A DNA stretch of 64,000 bases from Bradyrhizobium sp. Gha (GTDB lineage: Bacteria > Pseudomonadota > Alphaproteobacteria > Rhizobiales > Xanthobacteraceae), in assembly GCF_900113735.1 (NCBI RefSeq), contig NZ_FOQM01000001.1, forward strand, positions 62,001 through 126,000, given 5' to 3'. The notes under the pieces are model-generated. The model was not told the DNA's origin. It was given only the letters and a program-made list of their open reading frames with translations, and ran no database searches. A program made the position numbers and the translations under genes. Of this stretch, positions 27,301 to 36,153 are shown piece after piece; within the stretch, counting starts at the first letter, position 1; every line of letters starts with the position of its first letter.

Positions 27301-29849
27301 CGATCCGATCCGGTCGATCATTCATGCAGCGCAGTCTTGAAATTTGCTTGGCGGTCGGAGATTTGGCTTTTGCTGCGTACTCGCATCGCGGACTGTTGTC
27401 AGTGGCGCTCTTCTGCGGTGATCCGCTCTCGGAGGTCTGTTTGCACGCTGAGCAGGCAATTGCCTTCGCGGAAGCCTCGGGCAACTGGCTATCCACCGAG
27501 TTTGCAGTCCTACAAAGAAATCTAGCACTTGGCCTGATGGGGCACGATGAGGAACACAGTTTCGAAGTACCAGCCAGCATCGGGCCTCATCCTTCGGACG
27601 GCAAGGAGCCGTTAAGCGCCTTTTTTTACTACACGATGCAAATCCAGCTGAACCTGCTTGCAGGACGTCACGAGCTCGCGCTTGCCCTCGCCGAACGCGC
27701 AGACAAACTCTCATGGTGCGTCAGGGCCTATTCGGAGTTCGCCGAATATCGATTCTATACGGGGCTCGCCCATGCTGTTGCCTATCATGCATGTCTGCCT
27801 GAAGACTGTGAAAAGCACGCCAAGGGAGTCCGTGAACATCACCGCAAGCTCACAAACTGGTCCGCCCGCTGCCCGGCGAACTTCGCCGGACGACAGGCGC
27901 TGCTAGCAGCGGAGATCGCACGCATCGAGGGTCGCGAACTTGAAGCGGAGCGGCTTTACGAAGAGTCGATCCAGTTGGCCGAGGAAGCCGGATTCGTGCA
28001 GATAGAAGCGATTGCCGCAGAGCGCGCTGCATACTTCCATGAAGCGCGTCGCATGAAAACGGTCGTCCTCTCTTATATGGCAAAAGCACGCGATAGCTAC
28101 CTGCGTTGGGGGGCTGAGGCGAAAGTACGGCAGCTCGACGAGATGTATCCGAGCCTCCGAGAGAGAGAAGCCACACCGGCTGGACCGCGTACGATCGCGA
28201 CGCCGGCAGAACATCTGGACCTTGCAACGGTGCTCAAAGTATCCGAGGCCGTATCGGGTGAGATCGTACAGGAGAAGCTCATCGATACGGTGCTGCGCAC
28301 AGCCATCGAACATGCCGGCGCCGAACGCGGTCTTCTGATTTTGCCGAAAGGTTCACAGCTGCGGATCCAGGCGGAAGCGACAACCACTGGCCGGGCGATC
28401 GCGGTCGATCTTGACGAAATGCCGATCTCCGGCGCCGAAATACCGGATTCCCTCGTTCTTTACGCTGCGCGCACGCAGCAAAGTGTCATTCTCGACGATG
28501 CCTCGGCCAGCAGCGCCTTTGCCGCAGACCGCTACTTTCATCGCAAGCGCGCCCGATCGGTATTATGTCTGCCACTCGTCAAGCAAGGCCGGGCAGTAGC
28601 CTTCCTGTATCTCGAAAACAATCTCGCGCCGCGCGTGTTCACGCCCGCCCGCGTTGCGGTTCTGAAGTTTCTTGCGTCCGAGGCAGCCACATCGCTGGAT
28701 AATGCGCGCCTCTACCGGGAACTCCAGGAGCGAGAATCTCGGATACGCCGTCTGGTTGATTCCAATATCATCGGGATCTTTATCTTCGATCATGCGCCTG
28801 ACATCCTCGAGGCCAACCAATCGTTCCTCAAGACCATCGGATACGACCGGGAGGATCTCAAGGCGGGGCGGTTGTGCTGGGCCGAGTTGACGCCACCGGA
28901 ATGGCAAGACCGCACCGCTCGCGCCCGGGCGGAATTAAAGGCGACCGGAGTTGCACAGCCCTTCGAGAAAGAGTTCCTTCGCAAGGACGGCAGCCGAGTG
29001 CCGGTGCTGACCGGCGGCGCGTTGTTCGAGGATGAGCGCGAGCAGGGTGTTGCCTTCGTGCTGGATCTCAGTGAGCGCAAGCGCGCGGAAGCTGAAGCGC
29101 GTGAGAGCGAGCAGCGCTACCGCGAGGCGCAGATGGAGCTGGCTCACGCAAACCGCGTCGCAGTGACGGGGCAGCTCACGGCGTCGATTGCCCACGAAGT
29201 CAACCAGCCAAATACCGCTATCATCGCCAGCGCCCAGGCGGCTTTGCGTTGGCTGGAGCGTGACCCTCCTGGCCTGGAGCAGGCGCGCAACGCGCTCACA
29301 CGCGTCGTGCAGAACAGCATCCGCTCAGGCGAAGTGATCGGACGAATACGCGATCTTATAAAGAAAGCGCCGCCCAAACGGGATTCATTGGCGCTCAACG
29401 AGGTAATACGCAATGTCATCGAGCTCACTCAGACCGAAGCAGCACGAAACGGCGTCGCGGTCCGAACTACATTCGCGGAAGGCTTGCCCAAGATCATCGG
29501 AGATCGCGTCCAACTGCAGCAAGTCACCGTTAACCTGATCCTGAATGCAATCGAGGCAATGGGCGAAACAAACAAAGGGGCGCGAGAAATTCTGATCCGC
29601 ACCGAGGGAGCCGATTCGGATAGCGTACTCGTATCCATTGCGGATACAGGTCCGGGATTGGCGCCGGAAAGCTTTGAGCGTCTCTTCGAGCCATTCTACA
29701 CGACCAAACCGGGCGGTTTTGGCATCGGACTATCGATATGCCGTTCAATCATCGTTGCGCACGGCGGTAGGCTCTGGGCCGATGCAAATGTGCCCCGAGG
29801 AGCTATTTTCCAGTTTACAGTCCCCGTCGATGGACTTCGAATTGGTTGA
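24333..29849 (+). CDS. Trifunctional kinase / AAA ATPase / sensor histidine kinase
   Basis: 1838 aa (the frame is open to a GTG at 24303). Order: Ser/Thr-kinase-like domain (about 20-270); AAA ATPase with Walker A GHSGIGKSALV (near 333) and Walker B LALFLDDLQWLD (near 460); a long helical TPR-like middle; GAF (about 1295-1455); PAS (about 1465-1580); HisKA with His in SIAHEVNQP (near 1617); HATPase (to 1835). The kinase domain has HKDLKPAHILVN with His for the magnesium Asn, and GFG without the Asp of DFG, so it is probably a pseudokinase. No membrane segment. Likely a large cytoplasmic signal integrator; no regulator is adjacent. Confidence 0.9.
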   Translation: MIVSSRFAIKGDRDIEILWEDGERIFCRERRLNADGKLSRVLVVRLAAEHPIPASLDQLAHEYALRHELEEAWAVRPLELVHERGRTILTLEDPGAEPLDRLFGVPIELDRFLRLAIAIAAALTQLHRRGLIHKDLKPAHILVNAAGEIKFTGFGIASRLSRERQAIDPPETIAGTLAYMAPEQTGRMNRSIDSRSDLYALGVTFYQMLTGALPFTAADPMEWLHCHIARQPIAPAERTQGVPGAVSAIIMKLLAKTAEERYQTAAGLKHDLQRCLATWEARGRIEDFVLGQADTPDRLLIPEKLYGREREIGNLLASFGRVAREGTPELVLVSGHSGIGKSALVHEVHKALVPGLFASGKFDQHKRDVPYATLAQAFQGLIRGLLAKSDADLAPWREALNEALGPLGQLMIDLVPELHLIIGEQPPVPDASPQDAHRRIQLVVRRFIGVFATASHPLALFLDDLQWLDVATLDLIESLLAPSDLPYLFLIGAYRHNEVDAKHPLSRKLVAVRECGARVLEISLAPLTRGSVEQYTIDALRCEPARAAPLAQLMHEKSGGNPFFLIQFLSALAEEGLLAFDHEKALWCWDLEHIHAKGYTENVADLMVEKLSGLRRETRQALLELACLGDGAEVTTLFVVHGTSEQEVHADLRDAARLGLVRLLNSSYAFVHDRVREAAYALEPDEVKRAALHLRIGRLLAADQGQQETSERLYAVANQLNRGITALSSESEREQIIAVNLAAGRRARNAAAYHAAIVYLEIARKLLGEEAHPRCSRTAFAVALLHAECEFLVGHLDVAEAELIVLSQSCSDLQASANVTRLRAQLYTVEGGLQHAVDVCLAFLRQVGIDWSRHPSRSQVDDERQHLRNLAGELSDDQLRALPSMTDAGHHATMGVLADLVTPAFLTDRNLSDMMLLAATRLTLEHGICPESCYPLTTVFGVLASNSADAELGFRLSQFGAALADKQPQLGLSGRALLVFGLHVTPWVRPIRSGRSFMQRSLEICLAVGDLAFAAYSHRGLLSVALFCGDPLSEVCLHAEQAIAFAEASGNWLSTEFAVLQRNLALGLMGHDEEHSFEVPASIGPHPSDGKEPLSAFFYYTMQIQLNLLAGRHELALALAERADKLSWCVRAYSEFAEYRFYTGLAHAVAYHACLPEDCEKHAKGVREHHRKLTNWSARCPANFAGRQALLAAEIARIEGRELEAERLYEESIQLAEEAGFVQIEAIAAERAAYFHEARRMKTVVLSYMAKARDSYLRWGAEAKVRQLDEMYPSLREREATPAGPRTIATPAEHLDLATVLKVSEAVSGEIVQEKLIDTVLRTAIEHAGAERGLLILPKGSQLRIQAEATTTGRAIAVDLDEMPISGAEIPDSLVLYAARTQQSVILDDASASSAFAADRYFHRKRARSVLCLPLVKQGRAVAFLYLENNLAPRVFTPARVAVLKFLASEAATSLDNARLYRELQERESRIRRLVDSNIIGIFIFDHAPDILEANQSFLKTIGYDREDLKAGRLCWAELTPPEWQDRTARARAELKATGVAQPFEKEFLRKDGSRVPVLTGGALFEDEREQGVAFVLDLSERKRAEAEARESEQRYREAQMELAHANRVAVTGQLTASIAHEVNQPNTAIIASAQAALRWLERDPPGLEQARNALTRVVQNSIRSGEVIGRIRDLIKKAPPKRDSLALNEVIRNVIELTQTEAARNGVAVRTTFAEGLPKIIGDRVQLQQVTVNLILNAIEAMGETNKGAREILIRTEGADSDSVLVSIADTGPGLAPESFERLFEPFYTTKPGGFGIGLSICRSIIVAHGGRLWADANVPRGAIFQFTVPVDGLRIG

Positions 29850-30081
29850 GTTCGAGGAAGGCTGGATAGCCGCCGCGAGCACGTTGCGCTGATGTTCGAA
29901 CCGGGCCGCTATCCCTCTACTTCTCCGGAGACGAAAGCGGCCGATTGGCGCCGACTCGTGACGATCGCCTTCCCAATTCCGACGCATTGAATAGGTCTGC
30001 GCGATCCTGACGAGGCCTCTGCCCTCTCCGATGCTCGGCACGGCGATTTCACACTCGACTCGGCCTGCGGCATTCGCGAAA

Positions 30082-30152
30082 CCCATACCAAGGTCGGTGC
30101 TCACCCATCACAATCGAGAGATTGTGAGCAAGCGAAACCGAAAGCATGCTCC
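30082..30152 (+). promoter_or_regulatory. Composite promoter/operator copy 4
   Basis: Plus-strand order toward the amidase: degenerate palindrome ACCCATACCAAGGTCGGTG, about 10 bp, CACAATCGAGAGATTGTG (perfect 7-bp arms, 30109-30126), then TTGTGA, 17 bp, CATGCT. Inverted relative to copies 1-3, matching the opposite direction of the gene. Confidence 0.65.
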
Positions 30153-30277
30153 GGCTGATCGCCGAGCGGAGGCGGCTTGGGTGAATTCAATGCGCTCACC
30201 ATGCGACCGCCGGCCAGTGAAACTCGTACATTCACCGTCAGCCGCATCGACCATCGACAGCCAATAAGGGAACAGTC

Positions 30278-31792
30278 ATGTTGACCCAAAGCACAGCCTC
30301 GCTTTCCGACGAACTCGCATACGTCTCGGCCCAGGAACTTGCCGCTCGGATCCGGCGTCGCGATTTGTCGCCTGTTGAAGTCGTTGAGGCATTCATTCCG
30401 CGCATCGAGGCGCGCAATCCGAGCCTGAATGCTTTCATCTACCTCGATTTCGAGGGCGCGCGGAAAAGGGCCAAGGAGCTCGAGAGGGCCCTGATGGCTG
30501 GTGACCAATTGGGACCCCTGCATGGCGTTCCGTCCGCTCTCAAGGACTTATTCGATTTCAAGCCGGGATGGCCTGCAAGCCTGGGCGGCTTCAGCGCGCT
30601 CAAGCACCACGTGGTCAATTCCTACTGCGTGTTCTGCGAACGCATGGAAAAGCGCGGTGGAGCAGTGCTCCTGGGAAAGACGAACAGCGCCCTTATGGGA
30701 TTCCGTGCGACTTGTGACAACTATCTGTTCGGGCCTACGCGCAACCCGTTCAATCTTGCCAAGAACAGCGGCGGCTCCTCTGGCGGCAGCGCTGCGGCGG
30801 TGGCCGACGGACTACTGCCCATTGCCGAGGGAACCGATGCAGGCGGATCCATTCGCGTTCCCTCGGCATGGTGTGGCACCTATGGATTCAAAGCTTCCTT
30901 CGGCAGAGTGCCCTTCGTGGTGAGTGGCAACGCATTCGGCGCTACCGACTCGCCCTTCCTCTTCGAGGGGCCGATCACCCGGAACGTGGAGGATGCGGCG
31001 ATAGCGTTGAACGTGCTCGCCGGCCAGGACGCGCGGGACCCCTTCAGCATCATCGAGCCGGCAGTCGATTTCACGGCGGCGACCCGCCGCTCCATCCGCG
31101 GCCTCAAGATCGGCTATAGCCCGAACTTGGACATCTTTCCCGTGGATCGAGGCGTGGCGGAAACAGTCGAGCGGTCAGTTCGCATCTTCGAGGATGCCGG
31201 CGCGCACGTCGAGCAGGTCAAGCTCGGTATCAAGCGTTCGCACAAGGAGCTGACCGATGCCTGGTCGGGACTCTACATGCTGCTCAACCTGCAGGCGTTC
31301 GAGAACATGAAGCGGGACGGCATAGATCTGCTCGGCCAACATCAGAAGGATTTCCCGCCTCAGTATCTTGAGTGGGTCGAGAAGGCCAAGCGGCTTTCGG
31401 GGCTCGATTTCTTCCGGAGTCAGGCTATCCGCGGCGAGATCTATAGCGCGATTCAAGGCGTACTGAACGATTATGATCTGCTTGTTACGCCAACCACAGC
31501 CTGCCCGCCCGTGGACAATGCGAAGGACGGCAATACGGTCGGACCGAGCTCGATCAACGGTGTGGAAATCGACCCGCTTGTCGGCTGGGCCATGACCTAC
31601 TTTGTCAATTTCAGCGGCCACCCGGCGGCATCGGTGCCCGCTGGACTATTCGACGGCCTGCCGATCGGGATGCAGATCGTTGGTCGCCGAAACGCCGATA
31701 GCGACGTTCTGGCGGCCAGTGCAGCATTCGAACGCCTTCAGCCGTGGCACCAAAACTACAATATCTGCAAGGCGCGATCGCTGCAGGTGTAA
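30278..31792 (+). CDS. Amidase-signature hydrolase
   Basis: 504 aa. Full amidase-signature Ser-Ser-Lys triad: Lys in GVPSALKDLF, the Gly/Ser-rich NSGGSSGGSAAAVADGL, and the nucleophile Ser in GTDAGGSIRVPSAWCG. The start after CCAATAAGGGAACAGTC has AAGGGA. It hydrolyses an amide, but substrate cannot be told from sequence; aryl-acylamidase-like enzymes and GatA relatives share this signature, and no GatB/C is nearby. Downstream of composite promoter copy 4. Bases 31793-32274 after it contain nothing I can support. Confidence 0.88.
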   Translation: MLTQSTASLSDELAYVSAQELAARIRRRDLSPVEVVEAFIPRIEARNPSLNAFIYLDFEGARKRAKELERALMAGDQLGPLHGVPSALKDLFDFKPGWPASLGGFSALKHHVVNSYCVFCERMEKRGGAVLLGKTNSALMGFRATCDNYLFGPTRNPFNLAKNSGGSSGGSAAAVADGLLPIAEGTDAGGSIRVPSAWCGTYGFKASFGRVPFVVSGNAFGATDSPFLFEGPITRNVEDAAIALNVLAGQDARDPFSIIEPAVDFTAATRRSIRGLKIGYSPNLDIFPVDRGVAETVERSVRIFEDAGAHVEQVKLGIKRSHKELTDAWSGLYMLLNLQAFENMKRDGIDLLGQHQKDFPPQYLEWVEKAKRLSGLDFFRSQAIRGEIYSAIQGVLNDYDLLVTPTTACPPVDNAKDGNTVGPSSINGVEIDPLVGWAMTYFVNFSGHPAASVPAGLFDGLPIGMQIVGRRNADSDVLAASAAFERLQPWHQNYNICKARSLQV

Positions 31793-32274
31793 GGTCGATC
31801 GAGCCGTCGAGGTTCTCAAATCGGATTTGTCAGCGACCGGTCGATACGCGGCCGGCCGCATTTCCATATCTGGATCTGACCAGGCGATGTTTTCAGCCTT
31901 CGGCGGTGTTGGCGTCAGGCCGCCACCAGCTCGCCCGCCTATCGCACGAGACCGAGGAAATTCGTAATCGGCGTGGGAAATATTAGAAAGGCGAAGCGGG
32001 AGGCCCTTACCACTAGGCCCTCGTCTCCTCACAGCCGTTGCCGACGGCCCTCGATTCGATCACATGTGGCTATACGGCTATCCCGCGATGGCAACAAGGC
32101 TGCACGAAGTTGCCTGAGACTTGGAATCGCGTCCGCTTGCAACATTCGCCGCCGCTCTCAAGAGCCGATCAGTCGATCCCAGACAGTCTCGCACGGCGAC
32201 CAAGCGCCACCATTATGAGCGCAAGATCGTGGAGGATCGCAGTTTGGCGCGCAAAATTGTATGATTGGTAGCGG

Positions 32275-32370
32275 GAGAGCGACTCGAACCCTGCGGCTAT
32301 CCGCTGAGCGAACTGCAGCACGGCGCGAATTGCGCACAAGTGCATCATTCGACTAGGTGTCCGATCTGTT
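32275..32370 (+). repeat. Right direct repeat, part a (left of the IS66)
   Basis: Matches the start of the left repeat (about 2100-2213): TGCACAAGTGCATCATTCGA versus TGCAGAAGCGCATCAGTTCG, then TCCGAT-TG. It ends with the target-site duplication GATCTGTT (32363-32370) and resumes at 35354. A tRNA-like look at 32268-32320 is part of this repeat. Confidence 0.7.
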
Positions 32371-32399
32371 GTAAGCATCCGGTGTGGGCCACAGGCGGG

Positions 32400-32702
32400 T
32401 TAGCCCTTACCTGACGAGGAAATCAGAAAAGGCAGAAGCGCTAGGAATAAGGTGAGGATCGGCATGCCATAAAACACGATCAGGGCCGGCGCACGCCGAT
32501 TAGAATAGCGCTCGATCAGGATCGCATGAACAATGCGATTAGTTTCCTGCCAGCCGCTTCCGCTATTTCGGATGTCGTTCAAAGCAGCTCTCCGAATACT
32601 CGCAATGAAAGCGACATATACAGCGATCAGAACGAGATACACGTAGAACCCGTACTCACCGATCAGCTTGACCATTTCCTGAAGCGCCGCATAGATACTC
32701 AT
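32400..32702 (-). CDS. Small membrane protein, IS66 passenger
   Basis: 100 aa with two hydrophobic helices (YGFYVYLVLIAVYVAFIAS and ALIVFYGMPILTLFLALLPFLI) around a basic, probably cytoplasmic loop. AGAGGGGGCAACC precedes the ATG. It lies inside the insertion-sequence ends, 29 bp from the left one and about 100 bp past the tnpC stop, on the same strand as the transposase genes. Not a known transposition function; could be a passenger gene or part of this IS subgroup. Confidence 0.6.
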   Translation of the reverse strand: MSIYAALQEMVKLIGEYGFYVYLVLIAVYVAFIASIRRAALNDIRNSGSGWQETNRIVHAILIERYSNRRAPALIVFYGMPILTLFLALLPFLISSSGKG

Positions 32703-32802
32703 GGCCGGTTGCCCCCTCTAGAGACATTTCGCGAATAGCTCTCTAGCAATGCTGGCAACATGATACGATAGTCGTCACGCAGCAGCCTCATCAACTCGCA
32801 GA

Positions 32803-34455
32803 TCACGCCGCCTGTGCAGCAATCGCTGATCCCTGCGTCCAATTCCAGGGCAGTAGCTCCTCGAGCCGATGAGCTGGGTGGGCGGCGATGCGGGCAAGGA
32901 TATCCGTGAGCCAAGCCTGCGGATCGACGCCGTTCATTTTGGCCGTGATGATCAAGCTGTACAAGGAAGCCGCGCGCCGTCCGCCGCGATCAGAGCCGCA
33001 GAACAACCAGGATTTTCGTCCAAGAGCGATGCCTCGCAAGCCTCTTTCGGCGGCATTGTTCGATAGACACACGCGTCCGTCTTCCAGGAACCGCGTGAAG
33101 CTCGCCCATCGCTTCAGGATGTAGTTGAACGCCTTGGCCAGGTCGTGACCGCGGGACAGTTTGGCGAGCTGCTCCCGCATGTAGACCTGAAGATCCTCGA
33201 CCAGAGGCCGGCTCAGCGTCTGTCGCATCTCCAAACGCCCTTCGGGGCTCCTGCCATTGATGGAGCGCTCGATCTCGAACAGCGCATCGATCCGCCGCAC
33301 GACCTCGACCGCGATGGGCGAGAGCGGGATCTCCTTCTTGCCGGTGGCCTTGCGACGGGCATTCTCTTCGATATCGGCCATGGCGAAGAATGGGCGCCGC
33401 GCATGGACCCAACACGCCGCTTCCCGGATCGGTCCTGGGTGGCGTCCGGCCAGATAGAGCTGGTTGTACCCGTCATAGGCGTCGGCCTGCAGGATGCCGG
33501 CATACCCCGCCAGATGCGCCTGGGGATGCTCGCCCTTGCGGTCGCGTGAGTAATAGAACATCGCCGCCGGCGGGTCCGTGCTTCCAAACGGCCGGTCGTC
33601 CCGGACGTAGATCCAGCATCGTCCCGTATCGGTTTTGCCCTTAGCCAGCACCGGCACCGTCGTATCATCGGCATGCAGGCGCTCGGCCGCCATGACATGG
33701 GCTTCGACCAGGCGCAGCAGAGGATCCAGCGCCGCACTGACCGATCCCACGGCGTCCGCCATGGTCGACAGCGCGATCGACACGCCTTCCAGGGCGTAGC
33801 GCTCAGCTTGACGGTTTAAAGGCTGATGTTGGCCGAACTTCTCGAACATGATCATGGCCAACAGGCTCGGGCCAGCCCATCCCCGTGCGACGGCATGGAA
33901 TGGCGCCGGGGCCTGGCTAATCTTCTCGCAGTCGCGGCAGGAGAACTTCTCCCGGACCGTCTCGATCACCTTCCACTGACGCGGCACCACTTCCAGCGTG
34001 CGCGTCACGTCCTCGCCGAGCTTGCGCAGGTGATTGCTGCCGCAGCATTCACAAGCCGTAGGCCCATCGATCACCACCCGCTCCCGGGGCAGATGCTCGG
34101 GGAAGGTCTGGCGCTCGGCGCGCTTGCGGGTAAATCCGCGCACCGCCGTCGTTATCCTGGCTACGGCCCGTTCCGCCGCCAGCTCGTCTTCGGTGGCGTC
34201 GGCTTCCATCTCCTCGAATGTCAGAGCCAACTGCTCAATCAGGCGCGACGAACGTTCCGACCGCTGGCCGTAGATCTGATGCCTTAGCTTGGCGATCTGC
34301 AGCTTCTGCTGGGCGATCAGCGCCTCGTCTTCCGACGCTTTCGCGCGAGCAACCGCAAGTTCAGCGGCAATCTCCAAACCTCTCGCGCGCTCGACTGCCA
34401 GCACCGCTTTCAAGGCGGCAATGTCATCCGGAACAGCGTCGCGCTCAGCATCCAT
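32803..34455 (-). CDS. tnpC: IS66 transposase TnpC
   Basis: 550 aa, full length for IS66 TnpC. N-terminal coiled coil ([27 protein letters not shown]), zinc-finger-like [25 protein letters not shown], the central catalytic region beginning [21 protein letters not shown] with the Asp, and the C-terminal [27 protein letters not shown] holding the Glu. It appears intact, so the element may be active. Confidence 0.95.
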   Translation of the reverse strand: MDAERDAVPDDIAALKAVLAVERARGLEIAAELAVARAKASEDEALIAQQKLQIAKLRHQIYGQRSERSSRLIEQLALTFEEMEADATEDELAAERAVARITTAVRGFTRKRAERQTFPEHLPRERVVIDGPTACECCGSNHLRKLGEDVTRTLEVVPRQWKVIETVREKFSCRDCEKISQAPAPFHAVARGWAGPSLLAMIMFEKFGQHQPLNRQAERYALEGVSIALSTMADAVGSVSAALDPLLRLVEAHVMAAERLHADDTTVPVLAKGKTDTGRCWIYVRDDRPFGSTDPPAAMFYYSRDRKGEHPQAHLAGYAGILQADAYDGYNQLYLAGRHPGPIREAACWVHARRPFFAMADIEENARRKATGKKEIPLSPIAVEVVRRIDALFEIERSINGRSPEGRLEMRQTLSRPLVEDLQVYMREQLAKLSRGHDLAKAFNYILKRWASFTRFLEDGRVCLSNNAAERGLRGIALGRKSWLFCGSDRGGRRAASLYSLIITAKMNGVDPQAWLTDILARIAAHPAHRLEELLPWNWTQGSAIAAQAA

Positions 34456-34528
34456 GCGTCACAGTGAATCACAGATTGGAAGCGTTGGGACTCCCCAAAA
34501 ATGCAAAAAAATATGCTGGATTTTGGGC

Positions 34529-34876
34529 TCAGCCTGCGCTCTGCGGGCGCCAACTCAGTTGTGGATTCCGCCAGTCGATCCCTTCCAGCATATAGGCCAT
34601 CTGCGCCGCCGAGATCGATACTGCGCCGTCCGACGCCGATGGCCAGATGAACTTGCCGCGATCCAGCCGCTTGGCGTAGAGCGATATGCCCAACCCGTCA
34701 TGCCAGAGGATCTTGACCAGATCGCCGCGGCGCCCCCTGAAGATGTAAAGATCGCCAGCATGAGGATCGCGCTTCAGGCTCTCCTGAACAGCAAGCGCCA
34801 GGCTTTGCATCCCGCGGCGCATGTCGGTGTGGCCGGTGGCGATCCAGACCCTGACGCCGCTCGGGATCGGGATCAT
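34529..34876 (-). CDS. tnpB: IS66 accessory protein TnpB
   Basis: 115 aa, standard IS66 Orf2: IPSGVRVWIATGHTDMRRGM near the start and DLYIFRGRRGDLVKILWHDG in the middle. Its ATG overlaps the tnpA stop (ATGA), and 73 bp separate it from tnpC. Required with TnpA and TnpC for transposition of the family. Confidence 0.95.
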   Translation of the reverse strand: MIPIPSGVRVWIATGHTDMRRGMQSLALAVQESLKRDPHAGDLYIFRGRRGDLVKILWHDGLGISLYAKRLDRGKFIWPSASDGAVSISAAQMAYMLEGIDWRNPQLSWRPQSAG

Positions 34877-35295
34877 CGCCGTCTCAGAAGCTCAAGAACA
34901 CGCTGCAGCGCCTCAACGTCCACGTCGCGGTCAACGCGAACACGACAGCCGCCAAGCTCGATCTCGATAATGCCGGCCCTTGCACGTTGCGCAGGCGGTG
35001 AAGACACCGCTTGTGGCGCGCCACTCGAGATCGGAGCCGCCGCAGGCGTGATCTCAACCGGAAAAAGCACTGGCGTGGCATCGCCGCTCAGCTTGCCTTC
35101 GCGCGCCAATCGGCGCCACGTGAACAATTGGCTTGTCGACAGCCCGTTACGTCGCGCAGTCACCGACACCAGACGCGACCCGCCATAGCTCTCGCTGACG
35201 ATCCGCTGCTTTTCTTCCAATGTCCAACGGCGCCGTGCGCCCGTCGAGACGACTTCAAGTCGGGAAACCTTCGGCATAGGCATATGGTCAGTCAC
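34873..35295 (-). CDS. tnpA: IS66 accessory protein TnpA
   Basis: 140 aa. Helix-turn-helix of the IS3/IS66 Orf1 type (RRWTLEEKQRIVSESYGGSRLVSVTARRNGLSTSQLFTWRR) followed by a short C-terminal region. The frame begins at a GTG (35295); an ATG four codons in (35283) is an equally good start. Coupled to tnpB by a 4-bp overlap. Confidence 0.92.
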   Translation of the reverse strand: MTDHMPMPKVSRLEVVSTGARRRWTLEEKQRIVSESYGGSRLVSVTARRNGLSTSQLFTWRRLAREGKLSGDATPVLFPVEITPAAAPISSGAPQAVSSPPAQRARAGIIEIELGGCRVRVDRDVDVEALQRVLELLRRR

Positions 35296-35353
35296 ACGCC
35301 TATGTCTTCATCCTCCATCAAACCGCGCAAGGCGGTCTTCGCCGGAGCGATAC

Positions 35354-35715
35354 GATCTGTTCGCCGTAATACTCTATTCTACGATGAGGGCGTAACAGAC
35401 GTGCCCAAGTAGCTTCCGCGGTATATGTTGCGATGAAACCGCAGAGATAAACCAATAGGTCGATGTAATGCACGACGCCGTTTAGTTCGATTCTCGAACG
35501 AGCATCAGGAGCTCTATTTCCAAACGCGCCAAAAAATTTGGTGGGAACAGAGTTTACTTATATAACGAACTCAGCAGCTTGAGCGCTGGCTGGGGCGGGA
35601 GGGATCGAACCTCCGAATGGCGGAATCAAAATCTGATTGATTGTTCAATGATTTCAAGGCGCATTTGGAAAAAAATGTGCGAAATGGCCCCTAGTGAGAT
35701 CAATTGCTTAGCAGG
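35354..35715 (+). repeat. Right direct repeat, part b (right of the IS66)
   Basis: Continues the copy of the 2.2-2.6 kb repeat after the IS: GATCTGTT, TAATACTCTATTCTACGA, GCCCAAGTAGC, TTTAGTTCGATTCT, CCAAACGCGCCAAAAAATTT, the 47-bp tRNA segment and CGCATTTGGAAAAAA. Bases 35716-36153 beyond it show no supportable gene. Confidence 0.75.
35587..35633 (-). other. tRNA-Gln(TTG) 3' fragment, att-like site (right)
   Basis: Identical over 47 bp to 2442-2488 and in the same orientation, again lacking the 5' half of the tRNA. Because neither copy completes the tRNA, the intact gene should lie outside the window, expected to the right since the tRNA 3' end points left. Confidence 0.75.
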
Positions 35716-36153
35716 CTTTTCCAAATGGAAAAGCGCCCAGCGCGGATCGCAATTGGGCAGCCAACCCGCGACCTAGACCCTTGGTAGTTCGTCAAAAGCG
35801 TCCCTTGAAGCAGCGGCTTGACAGCTACTAAACGAGTGCGCCGAGAGACCAAAATCGGGACCCGCTGCCGCGCAGGCCAATTCAAAGTTCGCGCACAATC
35901 TACAGGGAGCGCCGCAGTTTCCATCACGCAGGCTCCCACACACGATTGCCGAGTTTGCTTGACCCCACGGCTACATCAACCACCTCGTGAGGGCTCAGAA
36001 GACAAACGCAGCCAAGCGGCCCACCACCGCGACCGATAAGGCTACGAGAACGACGAGAAGTTGCCCAAAAACTGGACCTCTTCCATGTCGATGTCCGGCA
36101 TCGTGATCATGGCGTATGCGATCATGTGGCAACTGTCCATGGCAGTTCCTCTC

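Larger units (their letters stand above)
32371..35353 (-). mobile_element. IS66-family insertion sequence with passenger gene
   Basis: 2983 bp. Left end GTAAGCATCCGGTG and right end, on the other strand, GTATCGCTCCGGCG are imperfect terminal repeats. Both sides carry the 8-bp target duplication GATCTGTT (32363-32370 and 35354-35361), the size expected for IS66. Removing the element and one GATCTGTT restores a sequence that aligns without a break to the left direct repeat near 2200, which confirms the ends. It encodes tnpA, tnpB, tnpC and, unusually, a small membrane protein between tnpC and the left end. Confidence 0.9.

Noticed and set aside
32268..32320. tRNA-like minus-strand segment (CGACTCGAACC with a CCA-like end)
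   Set aside because: No consistent T stem or cloverleaf; the stretch aligns with the left direct repeat and is explained by it.
36043..36142. 32-codon minus-strand ORF (MDSCHMIAYAMIT...) with a GGAGAGG site after fahA
   Set aside because: No hydrophobic or domain signature and the opposite strand is equally open; not enough to call a gene.
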